A stretch of DNA of 64,000 nucleotides from CAVVEQ01 sp963747315. Lineage in GTDB: Bacteria > Chloroflexota > Anaerolineae > Anaerolineales > Anaerolineaceae. The notes beneath the pieces were generated by a model, which did no database searches, was not told the origin of the DNA, and worked only from the letters and a program-made list of their open reading frames with translations. The translations under genes and the position numbers were made by a program. The stretch lies in NCBI GenBank assembly GCA_963747315.1, contig CAVVEQ010000006.1:186001-250000 (forward strand), in the 5' to 3' direction. Below are positions 10,686 through 21,327 of this stretch, one piece after another (the stretch's first letter is position 1; each line of letters starts with the position of its first letter).

Positions 10686-13600
10686 ATGAATCCGCAGCGT
10701 TCCGCCGGGGACGAGATCCCCACCCAGCCGGTAAAAAACCCCGCAGCTCCCCGCGGAAGAAAACGCGCGCCCCGCGTCTCTGCCGAGCAATCCACGCTCC
10801 CTCCGATCGCCTCGCCGCCTGACCCAAACCTGCCACAACCGGCGGAATCTGTCGATCTGGATGGCACCCGTGCCACACCGGTCGCATTCCGGGATGAATT
10901 GGACCGGACTATTCCCCCCGGCAGCACGTATCAGTCCAGAAGGACCTATCGCAAGATCCCGCCGGGAAATTCCCCTCGTGTGCCGCGGAAATTAACCCCT
11001 GGCGGGTGCCTGCTGCTTGGCTTCTTGGCAGCGCTTTCACTTGTGGTCCTGGCCGGGTTCGCCGTGCTCTCCTTCCTCATTTTCCAGTACTTCCGGGTTT
11101 CAGCCACTTTACCCAGCGTGGATGAGCTTCGCGCCCGATCCTCCCAATTTGAAACCACCACCATTTACGACCGTAACGGCGATAAATTGTACGAGATCGT
11201 GGACCCCAATGCGGGCAAGCGCACCAACATCCCACTGGAAGATATGTCGCCCTACCTGATCGCCGCTACGCTGGCAACTGAAGACAAGAATTTCTACACC
11301 AACCCCGGGTTCGACCTGCCGGCCATGTTCCGGGCCCTCTGGCAGAACTACACCACCGGCGAGGTGGTTTCCGGTGCCTCCACCATCACCCAGCAACTCG
11401 CCCGCATCCTGCTCCTCGGCCCGGATGAACGCTATGAACAGACCGTGGAACGCAAAGCCAGGGAGATCATCCTGGCGCGCGAGATCACCCGTAAATACAC
11501 CAAGGACCAGATCCTCGAGCTTTACCTGAACGAGATCAATTACGGAAATATTTCCTACGGGTCGGAAGCAGCCGCAAATACCTATTTTGAAACGACTGCC
11601 AGCAGGCTAAACCTGGCGGAAGCAGCTTTCCTGGCTGGATTGCCGCAGGCACCCGGAGTGTATGACATCTACACTAATCGGGAAGTCACCCTGGATCGCT
11701 CGCTCCAGGTGCTTTCTCTGATGTATGAGCTCACCAAGGATAACAACGGCTGCATTCCCATTGGAGCAGATCGCGCCCCGGTGTGCGTCACTTTGGAAGA
11801 ATTCACAACAGGTGCGCAAAATCTCCAGAATTACCCGTTTCAACCGCCGGAAAATCAGATCCCTTACCCCCATTGGGTGATGTACATCCGCGCTCTGCTT
11901 GTAGAGAAATATGGAGCTGATACCATCTACAGAAAAGGGATGAAAGTCTACACCACCCTCGATCCTGTTTTACAGACCCTCGCGCAGCAGACGGTCACCC
12001 AGCAGGTGCAGAACCTGGCGGCGCAGAACGTGACCGATGGAGCCCTGGTGGCCATCCAGCCTTCCACTGGCGAGATCCTCGCCATGGTCGGTTCGGCGGA
12101 TTTTGATAATGCGGCCATCTCCGGCCAGGTAAACATGGCACTCGCCCCCCGCCAGCCCGGCTCAAGCATTAAACCACTTACCTACACTGCTGCCTTCGAG
12201 AAGGGCTGGACGCCATCAACCTTGATCTGGGATGTCCCCTCGGAGTTCGCCCCCTCCAGCGACCCGAATGATCCCAACCCCCCTTACAAACCGGTTAATT
12301 ACGACGGGCGTTTTCATGGTCCGGTTCTTCTGCGCAGCGCGCTGGCTAATTCCTACAATATCCCCGCTGTAAAAGCCATGGATTTTGTGGGCATACAGGA
12401 TGACCCGAAAACTCCCCGGGAGGATGGGTTCCTGGCTTTCGCAAAGAAGATGGGCATCACCAGCCTCACCCAACCCTGGTACGGCCTGGCGCTCGGGCTG
12501 GGCGGTGGAGAAATTCCCCTGCTGGAAATGACCTCAGCTTATTCAATATTTGCCAACAGCGGATTGAAAGTGCCTCCCGTGGCGATCACGCGCATCGAAG
12601 ATTACGCCGGAAATAGAATCTTCACCCATACCCCGTCGGTTGGCGAGCAGGTCGTCCGCCCGGAGCATGCCTACCTGATCAGTTCCATCCTCTCGGATAA
12701 TGAAGCCCGCACCCCTGCCTTCGGCGCAAATTCGGTGCTCAACATGCCCTTCCAGGCAGCGGTCAAAACGGGTACGACCAACGACTTCCGCGATAACTGG
12801 ACACTGGGATACACACCTGATCTCGCTGTAGGTGTCTGGGTGGGTAACGCAGATAACTCCCCGATGATCAATTCCACCGGCCTCACCGGAGCCGCGCCCA
12901 TCTGGTCGCAGTTCATGCAGGCCGCGGAAATGCTGGTATCCAACAACGCTCCGACTTCCTTCAGCCGACCGGCTGGCGTGGTGGATGAGACCATTTGTTC
13001 CGTTTCCGGAACCAAACCTTCCGAATTCTGCCCCTCAGAAAAACAGGAGATCTTTGCCTTCGACCAGCCTCCGCTGGATTCAAGCCAGGACCTGTGGAAG
13101 CGCGTGCGGGTGGATACCTGGACCGGTTTGATCTCCTCTGCGGCTTGTGGGGATTTCGTCAAGGATATCGATACCCTTAATTTGAAAGACGAATCCGCCC
13201 GGAAGTGGGTCCTCGAATCTCAGGATGGGCAGAATTGGGCTGCAAAAATGGGGTTCGAAGATCCGATAGTTTTCACGCCCTCCAGGGAATGCCGGGATGA
13301 AGATCCACGCGTGGAGATCGTCTTCGTCAACCCCACCGACGGGCAGGGAATATCAACCAGCCCCCTGGATATCGCCGCTGTCATCAAAGCCAGTGATAAA
13401 TTCAAAGAATGGCGCCTCGATTACGGTGTTGGCAGCAGCCCGAAAAAATGGATCCCCCTGGTTGCATCCTCAAAAGAACAGCATCCCAATCCAGGACTCA
13501 TCCATACCTGGGACCTAAAGGAAATTCCTAGCGGGAAGATCGCCCTGCGTTTGACCGTCTACAGCAAAGATGGGCACAATGCCGTGAAAAAGATCGTGTT

Positions 13601-13754
13601 CAATAACCTGATCCCCACCCCGACACCCACAGTCAACCCCAACGGAGACATTGCTTACCCAGCCCGACGCAAACTTCCACACCTGTACCTACGCAGACTT
13701 CCACCCCAGAACCCAGTTCCACCCCCTGATCGGGACCTTTCAGGTAAGGAATGA
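10686..13754 (+). CDS. Class A penicillin-binding protein (PBP1A type, bifunctional transglycosylase/transpeptidase)
   Basis: Builds and crosslinks peptidoglycan at the membrane. Residues 1-105 are a Pro/Arg-rich cytoplasmic tail, with one membrane segment at about 106-135 (CLLLGFLAALSLVVLAGFAV). The GT51 domain has EDKNFYTNPGFD, GASTITQQLAR and RKAREIILAREITRKYTKDQILELYL. The transpeptidase domain has GSSIKPL (SxxK), SYN (SxN) and KTGTTNDF (KTG). A C-terminal Ig-like extension follows. The last residues of the open frame (PARRKLPHLYLRRLPPQ...) look out of frame: shifting near 13650 gives LPSPTQTSTPVPTQTSTPEP and a stop at 13729, a typical Pro/Thr tail. The true end is therefore probably 13729. 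A TAAAAT -10-like word lies at 10650. Confidence 0.95.
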   Translation: MNPQRSAGDEIPTQPVKNPAAPRGRKRAPRVSAEQSTLPPIASPPDPNLPQPAESVDLDGTRATPVAFRDELDRTIPPGSTYQSRRTYRKIPPGNSPRVPRKLTPGGCLLLGFLAALSLVVLAGFAVLSFLIFQYFRVSATLPSVDELRARSSQFETTTIYDRNGDKLYEIVDPNAGKRTNIPLEDMSPYLIAATLATEDKNFYTNPGFDLPAMFRALWQNYTTGEVVSGASTITQQLARILLLGPDERYEQTVERKAREIILAREITRKYTKDQILELYLNEINYGNISYGSEAAANTYFETTASRLNLAEAAFLAGLPQAPGVYDIYTNREVTLDRSLQVLSLMYELTKDNNGCIPIGADRAPVCVTLEEFTTGAQNLQNYPFQPPENQIPYPHWVMYIRALLVEKYGADTIYRKGMKVYTTLDPVLQTLAQQTVTQQVQNLAAQNVTDGALVAIQPSTGEILAMVGSADFDNAAISGQVNMALAPRQPGSSIKPLTYTAAFEKGWTPSTLIWDVPSEFAPSSDPNDPNPPYKPVNYDGRFHGPVLLRSALANSYNIPAVKAMDFVGIQDDPKTPREDGFLAFAKKMGITSLTQPWYGLALGLGGGEIPLLEMTSAYSIFANSGLKVPPVAITRIEDYAGNRIFTHTPSVGEQVVRPEHAYLISSILSDNEARTPAFGANSVLNMPFQAAVKTGTTNDFRDNWTLGYTPDLAVGVWVGNADNSPMINSTGLTGAAPIWSQFMQAAEMLVSNNAPTSFSRPAGVVDETICSVSGTKPSEFCPSEKQEIFAFDQPPLDSSQDLWKRVRVDTWTGLISSAACGDFVKDIDTLNLKDESARKWVLESQDGQNWAAKMGFEDPIVFTPSRECRDEDPRVEIVFVNPTDGQGISTSPLDIAAVIKASDKFKEWRLDYGVGSSPKKWIPLVASSKEQHPNPGLIHTWDLKEIPSGKIALRLTVYSKDGHNAVKKIVFNNLIPTPTPTVNPNGDIAYPARRKLPHLYLRRLPPQNPVPPPDRDLSGKE

Positions 13755-14075
13755 AATTTGCGCCTCTTTGCCATCCGGCATCCTGCCCGGATCGCTCATG
13801 GCGTCCCGGAATGCCCATTGCGGATCGGTATTGATAGCGATCCGGCGCATTTGATCAAACCCGATCAACCGCCAGGTTCCCAGCGCTTCCAGCAGCTGTG
13901 GATCGCGGTCGATCTTGAAAAAGATCAGGTCGTGTCGCAACTCGGGGCTGAGAATAATATTCGCCGCCCCCCCTTGCTTGAATTGATCCAACCACTGGCT
14001 CAGGCAGCCATCACAGGCGATGAATATTCGATAGAGTGTTTTCCCGCCAGCCTGCCAGGTGATTTCAGCCATCAT
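13740..14075 (-). CDS. Conserved-looking hypothetical protein
   Basis: 111 residues, MMAEITWQAGGKTLYRIFIACDGCLSQWL... No family recognised. Mixed alpha/beta composition with one CDGC motif; no signal peptide or membrane segment. The ATG overlaps the stop of the methylase-like gene's restored frame (TGA at 14067-14065), indicating translational coupling. It converges with the PBP gene end. Confidence 0.6.
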   Translation of the reverse strand: MMAEITWQAGGKTLYRIFIACDGCLSQWLDQFKQGGAANIILSPELRHDLIFFKIDRDPQLLEALGTWRLIGFDQMRRIAINTDPQWAFRDAMSDPGRMPDGKEAQISFLT

Positions 14076-15957
14076 TTATTTGATCCAATCCCAGCGCACG
14101 GGCTATCTCCGATAAAACCTTTTCCAATCCCTCCACTTCCGCCTGGAAGCCTGCAGCCGATTTCCTGGCATCCATCCGCAAAAGTCCCGGCTGATCCGTT
14201 TCAGGTGTGGTATAGGAATCGAGGATTTTTCCGATCAAACCGGCAGAGGGGTTAGAAAACCAGGGAATCCAGCGTTTACCAGGCCCAGGAGTTGCCTGGA
14301 TGAGATCTCGTTCCGGACATTAAAAGCCTCCAGGATCATTCGCTCCAACCGGTCAGCCAGGCTTACCGGGGAGGATTCCTCTTTCTGAAACCACCAGAGG
14401 CCCTGGCTATCCGCTGCCCTGCTTCCGTAAGCTTTGAAAAGGGTGGGATTCTCAAAATTCTCCTTCTGAGCCTGTTGCAGGCGGTTAAGTAACTCGTCGT
14501 ACTCTCGGGGATTTCCGCGAGGCAGCAGATCCAGTTGGAACATTCGCTCCATTCCCGCGCCTGCCAGTTGCAGGTAGGTGGCGGGTTCGCCGCGTTCCAG
14601 CAGCGCATCGGTCATCATATCCCTTTGAACCCAAACAACCGAACCGGGTATTGGAAACGGATTGGACTGGCCGCTGATCCAATTGACCTGGGCAAGGTTC
14701 GATTCTTGTTCGCAAGCGATACCCTCAAGTTTTAATCCGCCGGCCAGTCCCGCCGCCAGTGTGGCAGTGAGCAAACCCGGGGTGACCTCCGGGATCTCGG
14801 CGTGGAAAGGGATTCCCTTCGGCAGCCGGCTGAAGGATCCGGTCAGTACTGCGCCTACCCAGCGGCTATCAAAACGCTGCCTTGCCAGCACGCCATGCAG
14901 GGCAGAGGCTGTTTCCTTTCCCCAAATCCACCCCGACCAGACCGCGCTGAAGCTCCAGAATGCCTGGTTGGGGTAGGGAACCACTCCAAATGCCGCTGCC
15001 GGATTTGCCTGGTCGGGGATCTCTCCCAGGGAAGCCATCCGCCCGGGGAAAAGGCAGATCCCGGTCTCCCCGCTCGGCAGCTCCGGGAAAATGGTGAATT
15101 CGATCCGTTTCTTCTCAGCCACCCAGGCATCAACTCCATCCTGAAACACTTTCCAGAGATTCACCTCCCGGAATTCCATCGGTGGATTGATCAATCTCGG
15201 CCGGTTCCGGGTTGGCGGGTGTGGCCAAAGCATATTACCCGCATCGCAAGCGGAGAGCAGTAATGCCTGCAGCAGCCTGCGTCGGTAGTCCGGAACCGGC
15301 AGACCTTCGATCCGGTTGATCAAATTGAAAAGTGCATAAAAAGCTCTTTCGGTGTAGGATTCCAGCACCTCGCTGATGACCGGGTTTTCTCCCGCATGGG
15401 TTATCCCGATCCGTTCGAGCGCACGCGAACGCAGCAGACCCAGGCTTCCGGGGCGCTTCAGGGCTTCCGTATCCTCGTTTTCTAGAGAAAATTCCCCCGC
15501 CGAACGGCAGTGCGGGCATTCCACCACACGAGCATAGGGATTGGCATCCCCCTTTTTCCACAAGTATGCATCCGCCTGAATTGTCCGTTTACATCCGGGG
15601 CATACGGTTTCATAAAGTGCGGCTAGATGCATCTCCAGCCGTTCCCCCGCCCTGCGGGAATCCGCCAGGTTGGATATCTCGGCCTGAAAATCCTCCCGGG
15701 CGGGTGCGTCGGCCAAAACTTGCAGCATCAAAGCCAGCACCGGGTTGTTGCAGGCACAGAGCACGCGGTACCCCGCGCGGGCTGCCTCCAAGGGAACCTG
15801 CGGCGTTGATCCCAGCGGATCCAGCACCCAGGACCCCTTTGTAATTCCGCTGGTCAGCCAATCCGCGATGATGCCTTCCGGTAGTGGCGGCAGATAGCGG
15901 CTGAGCGGGAGATCGGGGATCCGTCCCGCTTCCTGGAAGAAACACCTGGGTTCGCAT
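14065..15957 (-). CDS. DNA-methylase-like protein with zinc-finger insert (two frameshifts)
   Basis: About 630 codons. Near the N-terminus, GSWVLDPLGSTPQVPLEAARAGYRVLCACNNPVLALMLQ resembles the SAM-binding DPFxGSGT...EAxxxGxxVxxxDxNP region of DUF1156-type or adenine-specific methylases, but the glycine-rich core and acidic residue are altered. A CPGC...CPHC zinc knuckle follows at about residues 118-152. A clear DPPY/NPPY catalytic motif is not seen (only LINPPMEF). The open frame runs 15827-14235; shifts near 15940 and 14250 restore an ATG at 15957 and a C-terminus ending in LSEIARALGLDQINDG at 14065. Possibly a catalytically inactive methylase relative. Confidence 0.5.
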
Positions 15958-15986
15958 GTAAAAATAGTATAGTGAACTGTCAGGCA

Positions 15987-16014
15987 AAATAAAAGCCCCC
16001 TCCGTTGGAAGGGG
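15987..16014 (-). terminator. Intrinsic terminator after the CPBP protease gene
   Basis: Minus strand: CCCCTTCC-AACG-GAGGGGG followed by CTTTTATTTT. It lies about 25 bp after the stop of the CPBP gene and is the likely end of the long nusA operon. Confidence 0.75.
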
Positions 16015-16039
16015 ACCAGTGCTTCCGATCTTTTAGGGG

Positions 16040-17037
16040 CTAGGATTCACTGATGCTCTCGGGTTCACCCGGGCGAACATATTTGGCGAGATCTTCTTTT
16101 ATGCTCAATCGCCCCCTCGTCTTCTTTACCCAGGCGAGGATCAAGATCGTGCCCAGCAGCATGGCGAGGATGCCGATCCCCCCGGCTTCCGGGCCAAAAT
16201 ATCCGCCGGTCATCCAGCCATTGTTGACCTGCTCGATTGAAATGAGAGGATTAACGCCGGCTACACCGCTTACCGGGAACCCAAAGACTGCCCCCTGGAA
16301 GAAATTCCAGGCAATATGCAGCCCGATTGGCAGCGCCAACTCACCCGTGAGGATGAACCCAACGCTAAGGAAAACTCCTGCCAGGAAGATATTTATAAAA
16401 CTCATCAGGTTCGCACCCGGATTGACCAGATGCAGCACGCTGAAAATGATCGATGAAACCAGGGTTGCCAGGATCACTGCAGTAACCGGCTTGATCCTGC
16501 GCAGGTTGAATCCTTCCGCAAGGTTGTGCAAAATGTAACCGCGCATCAGCATCTCCTCGTAGATACCCACGCTTATAAAGGTGATCAGGTCCACAACTAT
16601 CCCCAGCCAGAAAGGATTCCCGTCCCGCGCGGTGAGAAACCCGGTGATCCGCAGCCACCCCAGGCTCATCTCCACGAGGAAGATCAACGCCATCAGCAGC
16701 GCGCCCAGCCCCAGGCCAACAAAGAAATCCCGCCACCAGCCGCTTCCCCGGTGAAAACCGAAATCTCTGAAAGGACGTCGATCCAGGTACCTAGCTGCCA
16801 GGAACATGCTCAACAGGGTTGCACCCAGTGCGATCAGGGGACTGGTCAGTTCCCCGAGAAGAAAGTTATTCCTGATTCTTATTGCCAGAAGCGGGGAATC
16901 GCCGGCAGTAAGGGCATGATCAGGTCGCTCATCACGAAAACCAGCCCAAGCGCGAAGAGCAGGTAAAGCACAAGCTGCAGCCCGATTCGCAGCAGTGATC
17001 TCAATCGGCGCTCTGTGGAATTCCAGAATGGATTCAT
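16040..17037 (-). CDS. CPBP family intramembrane metalloprotease (one frameshift)
   Basis: Multi-spanning membrane protein of the ABI/CAAX protease-bacteriocin processing family. All three motifs are visible: YEEMLMRGYIL (EExxxR), FSVLHL (FxxxH) and HIAWNF (HxxxN). The N-terminal segment MNPFWNSTERRLRSLLRIGL...FWQ is in another frame; a shift near 16890 joins it to AIRIRNNFLLGELTSPLIAL and the rest. ATG at 17037 has AAGG upstream and lies 11 bp after the thyX stop. Such proteins cleave prenylated or membrane peptides in some systems; the substrate here is unknown. Confidence 0.85.
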
Positions 17038-17047
17038 TATGGGTACC

Positions 17048-18470
17048 TTATGCTTCCGCAAAAAAAGCACTCTCAATCGATCGCCAGGTTTCATTGGAAT
17101 CGACCGGAAAATATCGTCCCAGGTGGGGCTGTGCCTGGTTGATTTCCTCTATCATACGCCTTGCGGCCCGGCGCATGGAAAAATGCGCGTTCGGGGCGCT
17201 GCGCAGGGCGAGCATGTGCATCCCGCTGCGCAGATTGAATTCGAGCAGCACCCTTCGTCGGAAGGCATTCGGCACCACGTATGGATGCAACCTGCGGAAA
17301 AACAGCCTGGATTTCAGTAAATGTTTGTGCGGCAGTTGCATCGCAGCCCGATAATCCCTTTCCAGCCCGGACACGCTGATCCAGCGCGGGAGTCGTGTAC
17401 CCCAGCGAGGTGCTGAGCGGTTGGGCGGTTTGGGTCATCATGCGGTGGCGCTTTAGTTCAAAATACGCTCCCTGGTCAACAATTAATTCAAATGTGTAAC
17501 AGCGTATTCCACTTCGCGCGGCAGCGACTGGCGACGTCCACGGCACTCGAAGATGCGTTCGAGCAGGTGATCCCTTTCCCGCCGGAGAAAGGGAACTAAC
17601 CCTTCGCTCCGCTTCCTGTCCAGGTGCTATTCCCGTTTCGAAAAAATGCTGCTGCCAGGATTATTTCCTCTGCGTCCGGGTCATAGCGGATCAAGCCTGC
17701 ACCAATCCCCGCTGGAACTGTCGCCGTAGTACCTGCCGATCGCAAACAACTGCTGCCTGTTCCCGCAGCGCCGGGTCTGCATCCGCGTATTTCACGAGGG
17801 TGGGGACTTCTGCCTGCGCAGCTGCCTTGATCTCCAATGCCTAGCGAGCGCACTTCCGCCAGAGGGTCCGAAAGCATTTTGGTCACCGCATGCTCCAATG
17901 CCCGCGCGTTGATGGTCATGCCCACATTGGCAAGGGCAGCAGCAGGAAGAAGAAAACGGCAGACATCCGCGCTTCGGGCGCGGATGCGGTTCTGGCGTAA
18001 AGCTATCCGGTTCGCCCTCTTTCCTGGGCTCATCCCTTTCCGCAAGCTGGCTCACCTTGTCCATCGCCGTCGCATAGGTTGAAAAGAGCAACCGGCAGGT
18101 ATCCAGGTAGATCATCCAGCAGAGCATGCCCTTTCAGTTCTTCGGGGATATGAAAGTTCTCGGGATCCCACTTCTGGTAGCGGGTGGATTTTTCAGTATA
18201 GGATGCCAGGCGGTTGGATTCCAGGCACTCGACTGCCAGCCGGGAGATATTTTCCGCGGCAATGTGCAAAACGGCGTGTTCCGCGACCGAGGAATGCCCG
18301 TAACCCACCACCCATTTTTCGTGGAATTGGGCACTTTTTTCATCCGTCAACTCATCCGCTATCTGCCGGAAGGTCTCCGGGGAACGGGATGTCTTCGCGA
18401 ATGCCACCGCGATCACCTCGGGGGTGTATTTGCGTGGATCCAGCAGGTAAACCTGTCTTTCAGGCGGCAT
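17048..18470 (-). CDS. thyX: FAD-dependent thymidylate synthase, tandem ThyX-domain type (several frameshifts)
   Basis: Converts dUMP to dTMP with methylene-THF and FAD. The first half has VGYGHSSVAEHAVLHIAAENISRLAVECLESNRLASYTEKSTRYQKW, a ThyX-like GHxSxxEH...SxRY module. The second half has YTFELIVDQGAYFELKRHRM and SMRRAARRMIEEI...GRYFP, with the RHR motif. This two-domain arrangement (about 475 codons) is longer than single-domain ThyX (about 220-250). Shifts lie near 18110, 18000, 17830, 17500 and 17390. ATG at 18470 (MPPERQVYLLDPRKY) overlaps the restored ribF stop by 11 bp. Pairing with the FAD synthetase gene ribF is functionally sensible. Confidence 0.8.
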
Positions 18471-19398
18471 TGGCGAGCACCTCTCTCGTATTTTGCACAT
18501 CAGCGGATCGATCTGCGTGATGAGCTGATCGATGTAGTCGTAACGCACCTCCGGGCGAAGGAATTTCACAAAGTCCACACGGATCTCCTCCCCGTAGATA
18601 TCGCGATCAAAATCCAGAATGAAGGGTTCCACCCGTGGATGAAACAGATCATCCCCAAAAGTGGGGCGCAGGCCAATATTTATCGCTGCGCCATACCTGC
18701 GGCCACCCACCCACGCCCAGCCGGCATAGATGCCGTTCCGTGGGATCAGTTTATCCTCCCAAACAGATAAATTCGCGGTCGGAAACCCGATCTGTTTTCC
18801 GCGCCCGTCTCCGATAACCACCTCGCCTGTCACCGAGTAGAGCCTTCCCAGCATCTCGTTCGCGGTTTCCATCGCGCCAGACGCCAGACATTCGCGGATC
18901 AGGCTGGAGGAAACCACCCGGTCCCCCTGCTGAATGGGATTCAGAGCTTATCAGTTCATAACCGAATTCATTTGCCCAACTCCAGCAAGGCGCTGCACAT
19001 TGCCCGAACGGTTTCTGGCCAAGCGCAAAATCATGCCCCACCCACAATTCCTTCATTCCCAGGTGATCTTTCAGCGGAGAGAGAAACTCTTCCGGGGATA
19101 AGGCTGCCAACTCGCGGGAAAAGGCCAGGGTGATGACTTCATCGACTCCCAGCTCGGCAAGCATCTCTTCGCGTTCCCCGGGATCGGAAAGGTAATAATG
19201 GTTCGCCTTTTTCCCCAGAACGACCGCCGGGTGCGGGTAAAAAGTGATCACCACCGCAGGCGCGCCAGCCTGCCTGGCGGAGTTCCACCAGCCTGCGTGA
19301 TGATAAGTCTGATGCCCGCGGTGGACCCCATCAAAGGAGCCGATGGTCACCCGGGCATCGCGTAAATTCCATTCCTGCAGCATGGCTGGATCAGGCAT
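18460..19398 (-). CDS. ribF: Bifunctional riboflavin kinase/FMN adenylyltransferase (frameshifts)
   Basis: Makes FMN and then FAD. The N-terminal adenylyltransferase has GSFDGVHRGHQ, VVITFYPHPAVVL and VGHDFALG. The C-terminal riboflavin kinase has GDGRGKQIGFPTANL, NGIYAGWAWV and AAINIGLRPTFG. The frame shifts near 19290, 18930 and 18515. After the last, the reading ADVQNTREVLANAA ends at TGA 18460; without it the frame runs on into thyX and gives a false fusion. ATG at 19398 abuts the truB stop. Confidence 0.9.
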
Positions 19399-20308
19399 CT
19401 ACGAAAAGAACACCTTCTTGGGCTGCCATTCATTCGCAGCCGGGTCAAATTCCAGCAGCGCCACCAGTTCGCCCGCTTCGCTGATCCCGCGAACCATGGC
19501 ACCCAGCGCCGGATCTCCGGGTATGCGGTGACCGTGGCGGATGGCATCCACCTGGTCGTTGGTCAATTCGACCGATTGCCAATCCGAAAGCGCTTCGGCG
19601 GCCGGGATCAGGTGCTGGTACCAGGTACCGTCGATGAAAGCATCTCGAAGTTTGCGCAGGGGAACTGCATCCCGAAGGGTAAAGCGTCCGCTCTTGGTGC
19701 GGCGCAGGCCGGTCAGGTTCGCACCGCAGCCCAGGTTGTTTCCCAGATCATGCGCCAGGGAGCGCACATAGGTGCCTGAAGAGCAATACACATCCACAAC
19801 GGCATCCGGGGGAGCCCATTCCAGCAGTTCAAGGCTGTAAACCTTGATCTTGCGCGGGGCAAGGTCCACCTCTTCGCCCTTGCGCGCCATTTCGTACGCT
19901 TTGCGACCGTGAACCTTCACAGCCGAGTATGGCGGGCGGTACTTGCTCGATCTCACCGACGAATTTCTCCAACTCGCTTTGAAATTGATCTTCGGTGACA
20001 TTTACCTCGGAGGAACGGAGAACCTGTCCGTCGCCGTCGTACGTATCGGTGACCGTGCCCAGGCGGATGATCGCCTGGTAGCGTTTATCCGAAGCGGAAA
20101 CGTATTCGCTCAACCGTACCGCTGGTCCGATCAGCACCACCAATACGCCGGAAGCCCGCGGGTCGAGCGTGCCGGTGTGACCCGCCCTGCGGATGTTGGT
20201 TCCCTTGCGGATGATCTCCACGACGTCGTGGGAAGTGAGCCCCACCGGTTTATCCACAACGAGGACTCCGGAGATGGCATTATTCACGTCATATTTGGAT
20301 TTTTCCAT
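19399..20308 (-). CDS. truB: tRNA pseudouridine(55) synthase TruB (one frameshift)
   Basis: Isomerises U55 in the T loop of tRNAs. SGVLVVDKPVGLTSHDVV and the catalytic-Asp motif RRAGHTGTLDPRASGVL are in the N-terminal frame; PPPYSAVKVHGRKAYEMARKG, DVYCSSGTYVRSLAHDLG and LRRTKSGRF are in the second. Removing one base near 19934 (a C in the + strand GGCGGGCGG) restores EQVPPPYSAVKVHG exactly. The C-terminal PUA-like end (...ANEWQPKKVFFS) is complete, for about 303 residues in all. Confidence 0.95.
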
Positions 20309-20339
20309 GGTTCCCGCTCCAAATTCCTATAATATTTCC

Positions 20340-21327
20340 CTACCGGTTTTCGGGTTTTACCCGTTCAGTTTCAACGACTTTTTCCAGCAACGCACGGGTG
20401 GCTGGCAGCACTTGATCAGATAACTTCCTCAAAACTGCCGTCCATCTCTGCCCCGGCCGCCGGGGGATGCCCACCGCCACCAAAGGATTGCGCCAGGCTT
20501 GCCACATCGATTCCCTGCTGGGCGCGCCAGCTGATCTTCCAGTGGCCTGCCCGCTGCTCCACAAACAGGATGGATATATCGACCCCGTCCAGGTTGGAAA
20601 TAACGTTGTTCAGATCCGCGTCGTCATTGCCGGGGTATCCCACCTCGCCGCGGTCTTTAAGGGTCAGCACAGTCCACACCATGCGGCCTTCCTGGGTGAG
20701 GGCATTCAATCCGCGCCCCCAGTACCGGGCGGCTTCCACAGGGCGCCGCACGAGGGCACGGGAATAAATATCCGAGAGGTTGATCCCGTTTTCCATCAAA
20801 TCCGCTGCCAGCCGCAGCGTGTGCGGGGTGACGTTGGGGGTGCGGAAACCAATGGTATCGCTGACGATCCCGCTGAGCAGCGTGATGGCAGCATTCTGAT
20901 TGATCTGCAGTCCCCAATCCCCCAGGTGCTCCGCCAGGATGGCTGAAGTGGCCACTGCCTCGGGATCGACATAGTTGATGCGGGCAAAGTGCGGGTTGGT
21001 GATGTGGTGGTCGATATTGATATCGATGGGGGTTTCACCCATAATACCACCGGTGCGCATCAGGTCCGAGCAATCCAGGCTGACAACCAGGTCGAAATCC
21101 CCATCCAGCTTCTTGCGGATCAGGTCCGCGCCGGGCAGATGCCGGAAGACCGAAGGAACGCCATCCGCATTCAGCCGCTGCACTGTTTTTCCGGCAGCTT
21201 CCAGGGCAAAGGCCAAACCGAGCATCGAGCCGATCGAATCCCCGTCCGGGCGAATATGGGATAGGACCACCACCTTTTGAGCCCGGGCAAAGGATTCCTT
21301 AAGCTGGTTATTGAGCGGTTTTGACAT
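20340..21327 (-). CDS. nrnA: DHH/DHHA1 phosphoesterase (NrnA-like oligoribonuclease/pAp phosphatase)
   Basis: VVVLSHIRPDGDSIGSMLGL, LVVSLDCSD, INIDHHITN (DHH motif) and the DHHA1-end motif AQSFGGGGHPPAAGAEM. Enzymes of this kind degrade short oligonucleotides and pAp, or in related families cyclic di-AMP/pApA. ATG at 21327 (MSKPLNNQLKES) follows AAAAAAGGAAAG; the longer in-frame extension is the tail of rbfA in another frame. A shift near 20420 extends the C-terminus to LSDQVLPATRALLEKVVETE, ending at 20340. Its place between rbfA and truB matches Gram-positive nusA-infB operons. Confidence 0.9.

Noticed and set aside
18030..18917. Apparent RibF-ThyX fusion protein
   Set aside because: The junction lacks the RibF C-terminus. 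The proper frame ends with ADVQNTREVLANAA-stop at 18460 and thyX has its own ATG at 18470, so a frameshift near 18515 creates the fusion.
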